The translations under genes and the position numbers were made by a program. From Cristatella mucedo (Eukaryota; Bryozoa; Phylactolaemata; Cristatellidae), in assembly GCA_009760855.2 (NCBI GenBank), contig WPIO01000006.1, positions 10,037,001-10,101,000 on the forward strand: DNA of 64,000 bases. Direction: 5' to 3'. The notes under the pieces were generated by a model that saw only the letters and a program-made list of their open reading frames with translations, was not told the origin of the DNA and made no database searches. Below are positions 1-9,559 of the stretch, piece after piece. Every line of letters begins with the position of its first letter. Position 1 is the first letter of the stretch.

Positions 1-255
1 CAGTCCTCGTAGAAAAAAATGGCAACGCGAGCGTCAGCAGCCGCACTTATGCAATCAGCTGCACAGTAATGCAAGAGCTCGACCTGGCCGTCGTGGGAGG
101 CCAGATTGTGCCTCGTGGCTTCGCGGAAGCTATCTGTGGCAAACAGTGCGGAAGTGCCGGCACCTATTAGACAAATTGGTGCAGCTAAAGGCGAACTGTG
201 CTCGTCGGCCAGGACAGGACTCCAGACCGGTCTTGCCACTTACCTTCCATTATAG
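1..255. other. unannotated left flank
   Basis: This stretch has ordinary base composition, clearly richer in GC than the viral block to the right. It has no supported exon, and the short open frames in it show no domain. It abuts the left terminal inverted repeat of the hAT element. Confidence 0.6.
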
Positions 256-2986
256 CAGGGTTGTCCAACCTTTTTGCGTTGGGGGGCCACATTTCAAAAA
301 TTTAAAAGGTCGGGGCGGGCCACATGCAAATTGGCGTAGTTGACCGCATCAGAAAATAAGATCGTAATTTAGTATGACTATTACTATTAGACTTAATAAA
401 TAAACCGCAATACAATAGTATTTTTTAGCATAATTATAGTTACAAATAATAAATAATAAAAATTTAATCATGTGTCCTGGAAAATAATTTGATAGATATT
501 ATGGCCAATCTCTTACTTTTGGATTTTTATTTTAACAACATGAAGACAAAAACTTATAAAACTTACAAAATTACATGACATGGACTCATATAATATTAAT
601 TTCTTCGGATTAATTAAATGCCACAGGTATTCAATGTCTTCTGCACTGCAGGCATCAATGAGATATTTGGCATTGTTTCTGTTTGCATAAAAAGTCGACA
701 TCTGCTGCAACAGTAGATGTGGCAATTCTAAGGATTCCGGATAAATGTTCATCTGTGAGAACGGATCGAGTCTTTGTTTTCACATTTTTCAGTCTGGAAA
801 AAAGCTGTTCACAGCAATATGTGCTGCCAAAAAGTGCAATTTACCTGCGAGCATGTTTGGCTAGATTAGGAAAAGACTCTGATGAAACATACTGCTTGTA
901 AAAGGTAACAAGGTCATGCTGATCATAAGCAGTTTTTAAATTGCTGTCATTTTTAATGTCGATTAGTTCGAGTTGAAATTCATCAGGTGCATCGGAGGGA
1001 TCAATATTAAGTCGATTACTAATCATTTTCATGTCATGCGCATGTTGTTGGAAATCCTGAAACCTCTCTTCAAATTCATCAACAAGTTTGCTAACAAGAG
1101 TGGAGTACTTCATATGAGCCAGCGTTTCAGGCGATCTTGTTGCTAGTGTCGTGAAATGTAACAGTTTGTTCTGATCTAAGTGTTTCCGGAAAAGTTTCAG
1201 CTTTTGCACAAACGCGACAACACACTCATACATTTTATGGACCAGTTGATCCTTACCTTGGAGTTTGACATTAAGATCTGCAAGATGTTTGGTCATGTCC
1301 ACCAAAAAAGCCAAGTCATTCAACCACTGCTGGTCATCGAGGAAGCCAACATATTTTCCCTTTTCTGTCATAAATGTTTTTATTTCGACCCGAAGTGAAC
1401 AAAACCTGGCTAACGTGTTTGCCCTACTTAGCCAACGGACTTGGCAGAAATAAATAACATCATAATGATCTGATCCCAACTCGTCAAGGAAAGCCTGAAA
1501 TTGTCTGTGGTTTAGCGCACGAGACCTTATCACATTGACTGTTGAAACTACATTGTCCATTACATGTTGCATGCTCAAGACCTTTGCACATAGCTGTTCT
1601 TGGTGGATGATGCAGTGACGACTGACAATTTTGTGAGGTACTAATTTTACCATTAAAGATATAAATCCATTGTGTCTACCTGTCATTGAAGGGGCTCCGT
1701 CTGTGGTTAAACCAATCAATTTATTTTCAGGAAGATTAAATTTTGTGAGGACCCTCTTGACCTGATCCAAAATATCCCTCCCCGTTGTCGTGCCTTTCAT
1801 TGAACATATATCCAACAGTTCTTTGATAATGACAAACTTTCCTGTTACTCCGCTTACAAACACCGACAGTTGAGCCGTATCGCTATTGTCCGTGCTTTCA
1901 TCGAGCGCAAGAGAATAAAATTCGCATTCAGCAAGTCTTTTAGTCAGACTTTCTTCTATGTTGGATGCGAGCTCGTCAACTCTTCTCGCAACCGTTTGAT
2001 GAGAAAGGCTGACTTTCTCTACTTCTGACTTCTTTTCTGGACAGACCACACCAGTAAACAACCTGAGGCATTCCTTAAGAAATTCACCATCGGAAAATGC
2101 TTTCCCCCGCTTATCTATAGCTTCAGCTATTAAAAAACTTGCTTTGGTTGAAGCCTCAGACTTGTTGCTGACTGCTGTAAACAATGACTGCTGTCCGATG
2201 ACGCTCTGTTTCAACGAATTCACTCGATCAATTCGAAGTTGACGAGTCAGGCTGTTACCTGTCGCCATGCTTTGTTGAAAAATGTCGCTTAACATTGTAC
2301 TCCTTTGCAACGGCAATTGTTTCTTGTCATATTAGGCACATTACCCTACCGAAGCGTTCCATTACAAAATAGTCTACAGTCCAAGATGCTTTTAAAAGTC
2401 TTCCTTCTGCGTCAATTTTTTGTTTTTTGCTAGTATTCACATTCGGTGCCATTTTTCTCTGTGAAATGAAAAAACAGATCAGTTACGAATTGATTAATTA
2501 ATTAGTTAATTAATTAATTTATTTATCACAGCAATATCTTAGTATTAGAAAGTAAGTTGAGCAATACGCGTTTTTTGAAAAAACTATCTGACTGATTCCA
2601 GTTCGTGCAGCAGCAGCTGAGAAAAGGCTCTTTTTTTTCAATCCACAGTGTGAAACAGTTAATTCCGCTTGCGGAAGCGTTATAAATGTGATCGTAATGG
2701 CGCCGCTGTAGCACAACTATATTACCCCTTCACACCAAAATGTTCACATGAAGGCTAGCAAAATAAATCGATTTGTTTTTACCTTCACGCGAAAATAGCC
2801 ATTCGGACACCTTCACGCTTCACGCGCGCGTGAAGTACATCACAGCGCCTTATATCGCCGTTTGTAATGATTAAAAATTAACGAAAAACACGGAGTGACA
2901 AATATTTTTGGGATAACGTTGCGGGCTACATAGAAGACCTCGGCGGGCCGGGTTGTGGCCCGCGGGCCACGTGTTGGACACCCCTG
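256..2986 (-). mobile_element. hAT (Charlie-like) DNA transposon
   Basis: The left end begins CAGGGTTGTCCAACC and the right end closes with GGTTGGACACCCCTG-like sequence (GTGTTGGACACCCCTG). Together they form an imperfect terminal inverted repeat followed on both sides by GGGCCAC-rich subterminal sequence, as is usual for Charlie-type hAT elements. The element is about 2.7 kb, a normal size for an autonomous hAT, and it encloses one transposase gene on the minus strand. The 8-bp flanks (248-255 cattatag and 2987-2994 ctttaggt) agree at only about half of the positions, so the target site duplication is not convincing. Either it has decayed or the two ends no longer share their original flank. 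The element sits exactly at the border between GC-normal host DNA and the AT-rich viral block. Confidence 0.85.
656..2452 (-). pseudogene. hAT transposase, GTF2IRD2/ZBED5-like, broken
   Basis: This would encode the transposase of the surrounding hAT element, a nuclear DNA-binding RNase H-fold enzyme. An ATG at 2452 opens a zinc-finger-like N-terminus ending in a KEYNV..H..KH pattern. The catalytic core is a 491-codon open stretch (841-2316) containing the LALDEST and TTDGAPSM motifs typical of the hAT fold, plus a conserved HCIIHQEQL segment. Downstream, a C-terminal dimerisation (hATC) region with CCEQLFSRLKN continues to a stop at 656-658. Three breaks are visible: an in-frame TGA at 2327-2329 (codon 42), a frameshift near 2255-2275, and an in-frame TAA at 841-843 just before the hATC region. 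The similarity is to the GTF2IRD2/EPM2AIP1/ZBED5 group of Charlie-derived proteins. The gene cannot now make a full transposase, although the core remains long and open, which suggests fairly recent loss. Confidence 0.9.
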
Positions 2987-3079
2987 CTTTAGGTAATGGT
3001 TCTTTATGTCCAGCATCTATATCCCTCCAAAATATAAAGCTCGAACTTGCAAAGACATTTTTTCTGTATTATAATAGAT

Positions 3080-3472
3080 ATGGAAATTTATTGTTTGAAG
3101 TGTAAAAAAAAACTGATACAATCCATGAAGAGTATGTTGAAGAAGATTCAACTAAAGGAATGAGAGGAATGCTTAAAAGGTGTTTGTACTATTTGTGACA
3201 GTAAGAAGTCAAAGTTTGTTAAGTTAAGATCTGGTGAAGGTGCTTCATTATCTCATAAAAAAAAGATTAGGAACAGGTGGTCCATCTCATGGAAAAAGAT
3301 TAGGAACAGGATTTGTACCTTTACCAGCTCTATTTGCAGGAATATCAAATGAACTTAGTAAACAATTCTCAGATAGTGCTAAGAGATATGCTTCAGGTGT
3401 TTGTGGTTGTGCTGATAAGGAACAAATGATTGTAGAACTTAAAAAGACCATTGACAAACTAAAAAAAAAGTA
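3080..3472 (+). pseudogene. zinc-ribbon protein (DUF5679-like), frameshifted
   Basis: The gene starts at ATG 3080, just after a TATAATAGAT sequence. The first residues hold a CLKC knuckle, and a second knuckle reading CTICD lies near 3185-3200 in another frame. Two CxxC pairs about 40 residues apart are typical of the small zinc-ribbon (DUF5679-type) proteins seen in Polinton-like viruses, which are probably nucleic-acid binding. A third frame (3245-3472) carries two copies of a KRLGTGG/KRLGTGF-type motif, a VPLPALF segment, and a lysine-rich coiled C-terminus. At least three frame changes are needed to read it all, and two of them lie at runs of eight or nine A. The C-terminal part could instead be a separate small gene. 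It lies directly upstream of the protease. Confidence 0.5.
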
Positions 3473-3847
3473 AAATCATCACCTTTAACAGATATAGAAA
3501 TAAATAATTATACAAAAGAATTAGGCATAAAAACTGTAGAGGTGTCTTTGCAAGAGATGAACTAACAAAACCATTAAATAATAAATGTCTCATTTGTAAT
3601 ACTGGTGATTCTCAAAAAGCATTACATCACTGGGTAGCACTTGAAAAAAGGAAAACAATGTTTTTACTTTGATTCATTCGGTGCACAACCTATGCCAAAA
3701 GTAATAAATTATTTTGGTGTTATACCAACATTTCAGACATTTAAGCTACAAGAATACGATCAAACTGATTGCGGAAGAAGATGTTTAATCTTCTTAAAAT
3801 TAATGCAAGAATCAGATTTGGATCGACAATGGAATTATTTTATTTAA
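3473..3847 (+). pseudogene. adenain-type cysteine protease, frameshifted
   Basis: In adenoviruses and Polintons this protease cleaves capsid precursors during virion maturation. Three reading-frame segments follow one another. The first opens with PLTDIEI (about 3488). The second carries GVFARDEL and the catalytic-histidine region HHWVAL (about 3625-3640). The third (3641-3847) carries YFDSFGA, with the acidic member of the triad, and TDCGRRCL, with the nucleophilic cysteine and an upstream glutamine. The order and spacing match adenain. The total is about 120 codons, shorter than adenovirus protease (about 200) but near the compact Polinton forms. Breaks occur near 3535 and near 3645, the second at an A-run. 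The gene ends 29 bp before the next start. Confidence 0.85.
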
Positions 3848-3869
3848 TTTAAACATTTTCTTTTCCTTG

Positions 3870-3876
3870 TATAGAA
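3870..3876 (+). promoter_or_regulatory. TATAG start motif
   Basis: TATAGAA directly precedes the ATG at 3877. The same sequence sits in the same place at 5236 and 7382 and in variant form at many minus-strand starts of the block. Confidence 0.5.
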
Positions 3877-4365
3877 ATGGATAATACAAAATTCTTAGTA
3901 CTTGAAAATGCCTCAGTCCTAATTCCTAAAGGAAAACCAGCTCGTGTTCACATTGAAGAGAAAATTAGTAAAGATTACAAGCCTTACTTCAATGCATGGA
4001 TTCATATTACAGTTGATATGAGACCTGTTTTAGAAGATATTGCTAATAGAGCAAGTATGAAACTTGAATACAGTGGATACGATATGTCTAGTCGTTAAAC
4101 TATTGGTATAAGAATTGCATTTGGCACTAAACCAAGTATATTCTTTGATCAAAAGAATAAACAAATCAAATTCGGTAGTGTTGCTGAAATCATTCAAAAA
4201 TTTGGAAATGACTTTGCTGTTACTGGAATTCTAGATGGTGGTTATGAAACTAAAGATAGTTTGAATTCAGAAGATAAACTTAATATTAGATTGAAACTTG
4301 AACAAGTTAAAGCTTATGCTGTAAATAAGAAACATCAAGATAAGTTTAACCCTGCTGATTATTAG
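3877..4365 (+). pseudogene. unrecognised viral protein, one in-frame stop
   Basis: This is a 162-codon frame that begins at an ATG abutting the TATAG motif and ends with TAG at 4363-4365. A TAA at 4096-4098 (codon 74) interrupts it, but reading continues in the same frame to the end. The product is soluble-looking and mixed alpha/beta, with no membrane segment and no motif I can name. By position, between the protease and the PLA2-like gene, a structural or accessory virion role is possible, but I cannot assign one. Its 3' end overlaps the 3' end of the opposed PLA2-like gene by 20 bp. Confidence 0.6.
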
Positions 4366-5012
4366 ACACTAAAACATACAAAAACATAAGCAAACAAAAC
4401 AAAACAAAAATTAGATTATATCTTTTTTTACTTATAGCTAACATTGTATCTACTAGATTCTTTGCATAATTAGTTATCTTACTTATACTTGATGGATTTG
4501 ATACTTTGTCTTTTAAGAAGTCCATTTCAAATTGACTATCTAAAATACCACCACCAATATTAAGACCAAGTCCTAAACGACTGTTTGCGGCCATTATCGC
4601 GGCCACCGTTTTAGCATCATTACGAACGTAAGCCGGTTGACGAAGAGCAAGAGAAATCCTAGCAGCAGATTCTGCAAGAACCAAATCTAAATGATAAATT
4701 TCTTATTTCAGTTCTTTTTGGTTCCAACATATTATTTGTCTCCGTATAATCATTGTCATGGATTAAAGCACGTGCATCAAGATCATTGACTCCGGTGTAT
4801 CCTTGATCCATTCTTTTTCTAAACTGGGTGCCCGGGCCAGCATATGAATATGCACCTGTATTGTTAAAAGAACCACCTGGAACATTTTCTGATTGCACAC
4901 CTTTTGGTAATTTCAAATGAAACTCTCTACCACCTGATAATTTATTTATGAAATCTACGATACCACTTCCTTGTTTCCTATTTGCTTTTAATTGTTTAAT
5001 AGATAAATTCAT
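4346..5012 (-). pseudogene. phospholipase A2-like virion protein, frameshifted
   Basis: The N-terminal part (4700-5012) contains YAGPGT, matching the calcium-binding YxGPG loop, followed after about 30 residues by IHDNDY, matching the HDxxY catalytic helix of secreted and parvoviral VP1 phospholipase A2 domains. The C-terminal part (4346-4690, other frame) continues with a helical LVLAESAARISL segment and then a glycine-rich stretch. It ends with a hydrophobic, membrane-spanning-type segment (about 17 residues, LIFVLFCLLMFLYVLV) just before the stop. A single frameshift near 4690 separates the two halves. In parvoviruses such a domain in the capsid acts in endosomal escape. The role here is inferred from family knowledge. 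The start at 5012 gives a basic N-terminus. Converging stops with the plus-strand neighbour leave no intergenic space. Confidence 0.75.
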
Positions 5013-5235
5013 ATGTAATCCAGTATTATTACTTCTACTTTTTTATTTTATAAAGTTGAGTATTAGTAAGAAGAATAGGAATACTACCTGTCAAATCTGA
5101 ATGCTTAAGTCTGATTGAGATAGGTTCCATTGATTTATGTATTAGTTTTAGTTGAGTATCAGATAGAGTTAATTTAGTTTCATGATAAATCATTTCTATA
5201 TATAATAAAATAATTTTAATAGATAAAAAACATTG
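5013..5235. other. short intergenic stretch with AT-rich sequence
   Basis: This is about 220 bp between the divergent PLA2-like and HNH genes. It contains short minus-strand coding-like sequence (5050-5195) too broken to assign, and nothing else that I can support. Confidence 0.4.
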
Positions 5236-5242
5236 TATAGAA
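5236..5242 (+). promoter_or_regulatory. TATAG start motif
   Basis: TATAGAA abuts the ATG at 5243 of the HNH endonuclease gene. Confidence 0.5.
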
Positions 5243-5884
5243 ATGAATCAACAGGAAATTGATGCTTTGAGAGAGCGTGTTAATGAATTATTAGCATATA
5301 ATGCTTTTAGTGGAAAATTTACCTAAAGAGAAAATCGGGGCGGTTCTGCGAGAATTGGTGAAGAATCTGGAACAATCAATCAAGAAGGTTATAGAATAAT
5401 GTCAATTGATAGAAAACTATATCTCGCAAATAGACTTGCATATTTAATAGTAACCGGTAAATTTCCACTTCATGAGATTGATCATATTGACGGAAATAAA
5501 CTAAATAATTTGTTTAATAATTTACGTGAAGCAACATCAGGTGAAAATAAAAGAACTAGAGAAAGACAAAGAAATAATACTTCAAAATGTATAGGTGTCT
5601 CATGGTATGAAAGAGCCAATAAATATAGAACTTATATTACAATAGAAAAACAACGATTTCATTTGGAATATTTTGATGATGCAGAAGATGCCGCTGAAGC
5701 TCGCGCTATGGTTGCAATAAAACTTTATCTAGAATTTGCTCGACTAAACTTTACTTATTTTTTAACAGAAGACAATAAACTAGTTAAATATTCAGACTTG
5801 TCATTGCTGCATCTTTGTTTTAGTTCCACTAGTAACTTCTTAATTTCTCGGTCTATTTCTTCTGGAGTAGCACCTCTGGAATAA
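5243..5884 (+). pseudogene. HNH endonuclease with AP2-like domain, one early stop
   Basis: The frame opens at ATG 5243 directly after TATAGAA. It meets a TAA at 5324-5326 (codon 28) and then runs open to 5884. Residues about 77-100 hold an HNH_3-type core, with HEIDHIDGNKLNN followed by NNLREAT, giving the His-Asp-His metal site and the Asn. Residues about 114-165 form an AP2/ERF-like DNA-binding fold (GVSWYERANKYRTYI, then FHLEYFDDAEDAAEA). The segment ends EFARLN, the usual C-terminus of phage and giant-virus HNH-AP2 enzymes, at about 5748. The remaining codons are antisense to a minus-strand ORF and probably do not belong to the protein. Such enzymes are usually free-standing homing-type endonucleases. 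A gene of this type inside a Polinton-like element suggests acquisition from phage or large DNA viruses. The gene may also start at the downstream ATG at 5399. Confidence 0.85.
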
Positions 5885-5941
5885 AGAATCGATAAAAGCA
5901 TAGCAGACTCACTTTTACAGTAGCACGTTTTTATACCACCA
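5755..5941 (-). CDS. small viral ORF antisense to the HNH 3' end
   Basis: This is an open minus-strand frame of about 60 codons, in the same frame as the upstream gene that stops at 5944. It contains ATPEEIDREIKKLL, a convincingly helical, protein-like segment, and ends just past the natural end of the HNH protein. It is either a small protein starting at the internal ATG near 5897 or the C-terminal part of the upstream hydrophobic protein beyond an in-frame TAA. The two possibilities cannot be separated here. Confidence 0.45.
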
Positions 5942-5943
5942 AC

Positions 5944-6918
5944 TTAACTTGCTTCTACTTTTTTAATTGCATTCTTTAGCTCTAGAGAATAATCAACAGC
6001 TTCATCCTTCACTAATTTCCTTCCATGTTTTATATAGCCCAATCGATTCTTTACTACTGAGTTTTGTACAGTTCCAGATACATCAATATCTGTACCTTGA
6101 TTAATTAGTTCTACCATGCTCTTCAAATCATTAATAGCATCTGTTAGTCTTTCACTTTGTAAAGTTAGAGCGTCCATCCTTTGCTCGTGTATTTTCATTG
6201 GAGGTGCTTTTGCAGAGAACATTTTAGTATCTATTAACTTTTTAATTAGACTTGCAATAGTAACGGCAATTGAAATAGCAGTTCCAGTTGCTCCTACTGC
6301 TGCAGCAATTGCACCAACGATAGCAGGAATTGCAGGAATAAACCCTCCACTTCTAACTTCTAAGAAATTCTTCGACCATGACTTTGGATCAAGTTAGGTG
6401 CATCTCATTTAATTTCTTGACCAAAAACATCACTTAAAAATTCACTCGGATTCCATTGCCATGGGTAATTAACTTTTTCTGCAGCAAGTAATCATGGTAT
6501 CATTTATCTTAGGACCTTTTTCTAAAGATTCAATCATCTTTTCTAATCCTTCTTTTTTCTGTCATTGTTTTCCAAAAGACTTGTCCATATTTACCACTAC
6601 TAATATCATCTACTATTTCTTTTGTAAATAAACTTAGATCTAGTATTCCTGTAAATCCACTAAGAAATTCACCTAAACATTAGCACCAGCACCAATAGCT
6701 TTAAGAGATTGTAAAACTTTAGGTACTAATGCTGCAAATTTTTCAGAAGCTGCTAATGATAATCTTGCTGCAATTTTTGTGGCTAATCGTGTTACTAGTT
6801 TCTCTCCTATGTTTGTAGCAGTATTAAAACCTTTTATTACTTCTTTATTTGTTTTAGTTCCTTCTTTTATATCTTCACCTACACCTTTTCTTTTTCTTGA
6901 TCTTGCTTTTTTCATCAT
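5944..6918 (-). pseudogene. hydrophobic virion-type protein, broken
   Basis: The N-terminal segment (6673-6918) starts MMKKARSRKRKG, is very basic, and is followed by an amphipathic helical stretch. The middle (about 6400-6670) is split by frameshifts and a TGA at 6405-6407. The C-terminal segment (5944-6380) has a long glycine/alanine-rich hydrophobic helix (GAIAAAVGATGTAISIA) and then a helical tail. A basic N-terminus followed by a membrane-active helix resembles minor capsid or membrane-lytic proteins of adenovirus-like viruses, but I see no sequence motif that proves homology. The total length is about 320 codons over at least three breaks. The start codon lies 12 bp from the divergent plus-strand gene at 6931. 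Confidence 0.55.
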
Positions 6919-6930
6919 ATATTATAAGTA
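6919..6930. promoter_or_regulatory. 12-bp divergent start region
   Basis: Only ATATTATAAGTA-like sequence separates the minus-strand start at 6918 from the plus-strand start at 6931. Any promoter serving both genes must be this AT-rich core or lie within the genes. Confidence 0.4.
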
Positions 6931-7386
6931 ATGGAAAAAGTTAGAAAAGTTAATGGTAATATCTATACTAATCTTGATGCAAATAATAATAGAGTAACTA
7001 ATTGTACTTATCCAAGTATATTCTATCTTGATATGTTATGTTTAAATATTACTGCTAATGGAAGTACAGGAAATAAATTTCAACCTCAACAAATTACACC
7101 TGGTGATATCCCTGTTATTGCACAAACAGGTAAGGTTGTTGCATATTCAACTAATATTAAAACATTCTTTCCAGGAGTATTACCTAATTTTGGAATGGCA
7201 TCTAATATTATGTATGCAACTAATAAAACTAATTCTTATTTAGAATTAACAAGTGATAATACTTATGGTGTAAGTGGTACAGTAGTTTTAATAATTAATA
7301 TTGATGGTACATGTGAATATGCTATTGATAAGTTTACAGTTGCAAGTGGAATTACTCTTATAGATTTTGTTGTTAGTATTGTATAG
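6931..7386 (+). CDS. unrecognised 151-aa viral protein, intact
   Basis: This is one of the few intact frames of the block. It is rich in Asn, Thr and Ile with alternating beta-strand character (VVAYSTNIKTFF, GTVVLIINIDGT). There is no signal peptide, membrane helix or named motif. It lies just upstream of the two fibre-like genes on the same strand and may be a small virion protein, but this is inference from position. Its stop codon (TAG, 7384-7386) lies inside the TATAGAAATG motif that starts the next gene, so the two genes are separated by two bases only. Confidence 0.65.
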   Translation: MEKVRKVNGNIYTNLDANNNRVTNCTYPSIFYLDMLCLNITANGSTGNKFQPQQITPGDIPVIAQTGKVVAYSTNIKTFFPGVLPNFGMASNIMYATNKTNSYLELTSDNTYGVSGTVVLIINIDGTCEYAIDKFTVASGITLIDFVVSIV

Positions 7387-7388
7387 AA
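7382..7388 (+). promoter_or_regulatory. TATAG start motif overlapping a stop codon
   Basis: TATAGAA abuts the ATG at 7389 and includes the TAG stop of the preceding gene. Confidence 0.5.
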
Positions 7389-8279
7389 ATGTTAGGTTTT
7401 AGATAAAAAAGTAAATGTGTTAGTGCAAAGAATTATATTAGGAAGACTGGTGATGTACTTAGTGGAAATCTAAGTATGAATGGAAATAATATAAAGAATT
7501 TAGGAGATCCTGTTGATGTAACAGATGCTGTAAACAGAAAGTATACAGATGCTAACTTTGCTGCAAAAGTTTCTAGACCTACTACTTCTGATGGAGATAT
7601 TGATATGAACAATCATAGATTAGTGGATCTTGCTAATCCTATAAGACCTAGTGATGCTGCAACGAAAGATTATGCTGATACTAAATTACCTATTACAGGA
7701 GGAACAATAAGAGGAAATTTAGTTGCAAATGGTGCAATTAGAACTTCACTTCCATATGCCTGTGGAAATTCAGACCTTGATTATACTGCTCCAAATAAAA
7801 AGTATATCGACGACAAATTCCTTAATTTACATGGTGGAATAGCTAAAGGTAATTTAGATATGCAAAATAATTTTATTAGAATTGTAAATGATCTTGTTAA
7901 TCCTAATGATGGTGTAAACCTTGGTTATCTAAATAAAATACCTGATGGAAATGTTGCAAAAATAACATTTAATGGAGTAATGAATTCATCTCAATCAATA
8001 AATGCTTATGGAACAAACTATCAAGGGAAATGGAATGTTGTTATTGATGATATTGTAGTTCCTACTAGATCTTTATTTGTAATTTCAACTATGAATGCAG
8101 CACCAAACGGATCACTAAAAATGCTAATTCCTCTTCTACCAGCAGGGACAAATTCTAGTTATTCACTTCAGTTATTTGGAAGTTATATTATAGATTCAGA
8201 TAACAGATTAGTAGAAGGTTCACCAATTATATCTGAACAAGGTTTATTTTATAAAACAATAACTGTAACTGTTATATAA
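7389..8279 (+). pseudogene. fibre-like attachment protein 1, early stop
   Basis: The ATG at 7389 abuts the TATAG motif, and a TAA at 7404-7406 interrupts codon 6. The rest of the frame is open to 8279. The protein has three to four loose repeats built on a GNL.M....I.NL.DPV...DAVN..Y.D pattern (about residues 20-160), the triple-beta-spiral/tail-fibre-like repeat seen in phage fibres and in fibre genes of adintovirus-like elements. A non-repetitive C-terminal domain of about 110 residues follows, in the place of a receptor-binding knob. The likely role is a trimeric spike for attachment. It lies between the 151-aa ORF and a second fibre-like gene, suggesting duplication. Translation could restart at the ATG at 7476. 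Confidence 0.65.
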
Positions 8280-8288
8280 TATATTAAA

Positions 8289-9559
8289 ATGCAATATATA
8301 AAAATGCTTTCTAGAAAAGATTTACAAATGGATGGAACATTGAACTTTGATTCAAACAGAATAACAAATGTTGGGGAAACTGTTGATTTATTAGAATCAG
8401 TTAATAAACCATTTGCTGATAACAATTATCTAAGAAAAGACTATGATCAACATATAACTGGTAATTAATCAGCAAACTCAAAAAAGTATGTAAGTATATC
8501 AGATCCTGTCAATGGAAGAGATGTTGTAACAAAAAATATCTTGAGACAAAAGCAGGTTTATATAATCAATTTGAAACAATAAATGGTGACATAAGTGTTG
8601 ATAGATTAATAATGAATAGAAGAGAACCAAATTTTAATAATTATCAACCTACTGATTTAATTTCAAATAAGTACATGCATCATTTCTATTTGAAATGTGG
8701 AAGCTTACCATTTGTTAGAACATTTATCAATAATATTGGTTTTATTGGATATTGGGGTAACTTGATTTCAAACAGTATAAATAATATCGGTGTGCCAACA
8801 CAAGCATTTTCTTCTTCTACTAACGGTCAACCAATTTTATCTGAATTATCAGATGTTAACATAAAAAAACTAGTATACTCAAAAATACAAATAAAAATAA
8901 AAGATATTGATAAGTCAACTAATAGAACTATTAAGGATATTGACAGTAAAACTAGATATATGACATATCATTAAACAAATATTGATAATTCATTTTTATT
9001 TAAAGATGATAATAGAACAAGAGTAATCTATAAACTTGTAGTATTAGGAATTAGTATAGGTGTAAGAAAATAATTTGATAGTGACATTATATTTTTAAAA
9101 TGTAGCTATAAATTTAATTCACTAAATCTATACTCTTCTGATCTACTCAATATAAAGTATTATAATATCGAAAATAACGATATGTTAGTATTAAGTGAAT
9201 CAATGTTTAATCTAACTATTTTCAATAGAGAAAGAACAAAAACAATTGCTTTCAATCTTATTTATCCTGTTTTGAATTATGGTACTATTTAAACACCAAG
9301 CGATTTGGACTACATTGAGATTTTTTTAGTTAATGGTGTAAAGTATTTACAATCATCGTCAAAAGATTTTTCTGGTATTAAATATAGTGCTACATCAAGT
9401 GAATGGTTCACACCTATTGGTTACTTACCTTTTGTTTCACCTGATACTATAGATGAATTGTCTCCTACAACTACAACTGTAACTGATACTACAACTACAA
9501 CTACAGCTACAGCTCCATATGATCCTACAATGGGGTATGGACCTGAAGATCCCCCTTAA
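8289..9559 (+). pseudogene. fibre-like attachment protein 2, multiply broken
   Basis: It begins at ATG 8289, 10 bp after the first fibre gene. The N-terminus repeats the same LQMDGTLNFDSNRITNVG and DPVNGRDVV signatures as fibre 1, and the rest diverges. Breaks are a TAA at 8466-8468, a frameshift near 8540, and TAAs at 8972-8974, 9071-9073 and 9290-9292, all later segments being in one frame. The C-terminus is a threonine-rich linker (TTTTVTDTTTTTT) and a short acidic, proline-containing tail. The total is about 420 codons. It is the most decayed of the plus-strand genes. Its stop (9557-9559) overlaps the stop of the opposed gene. Confidence 0.6.
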
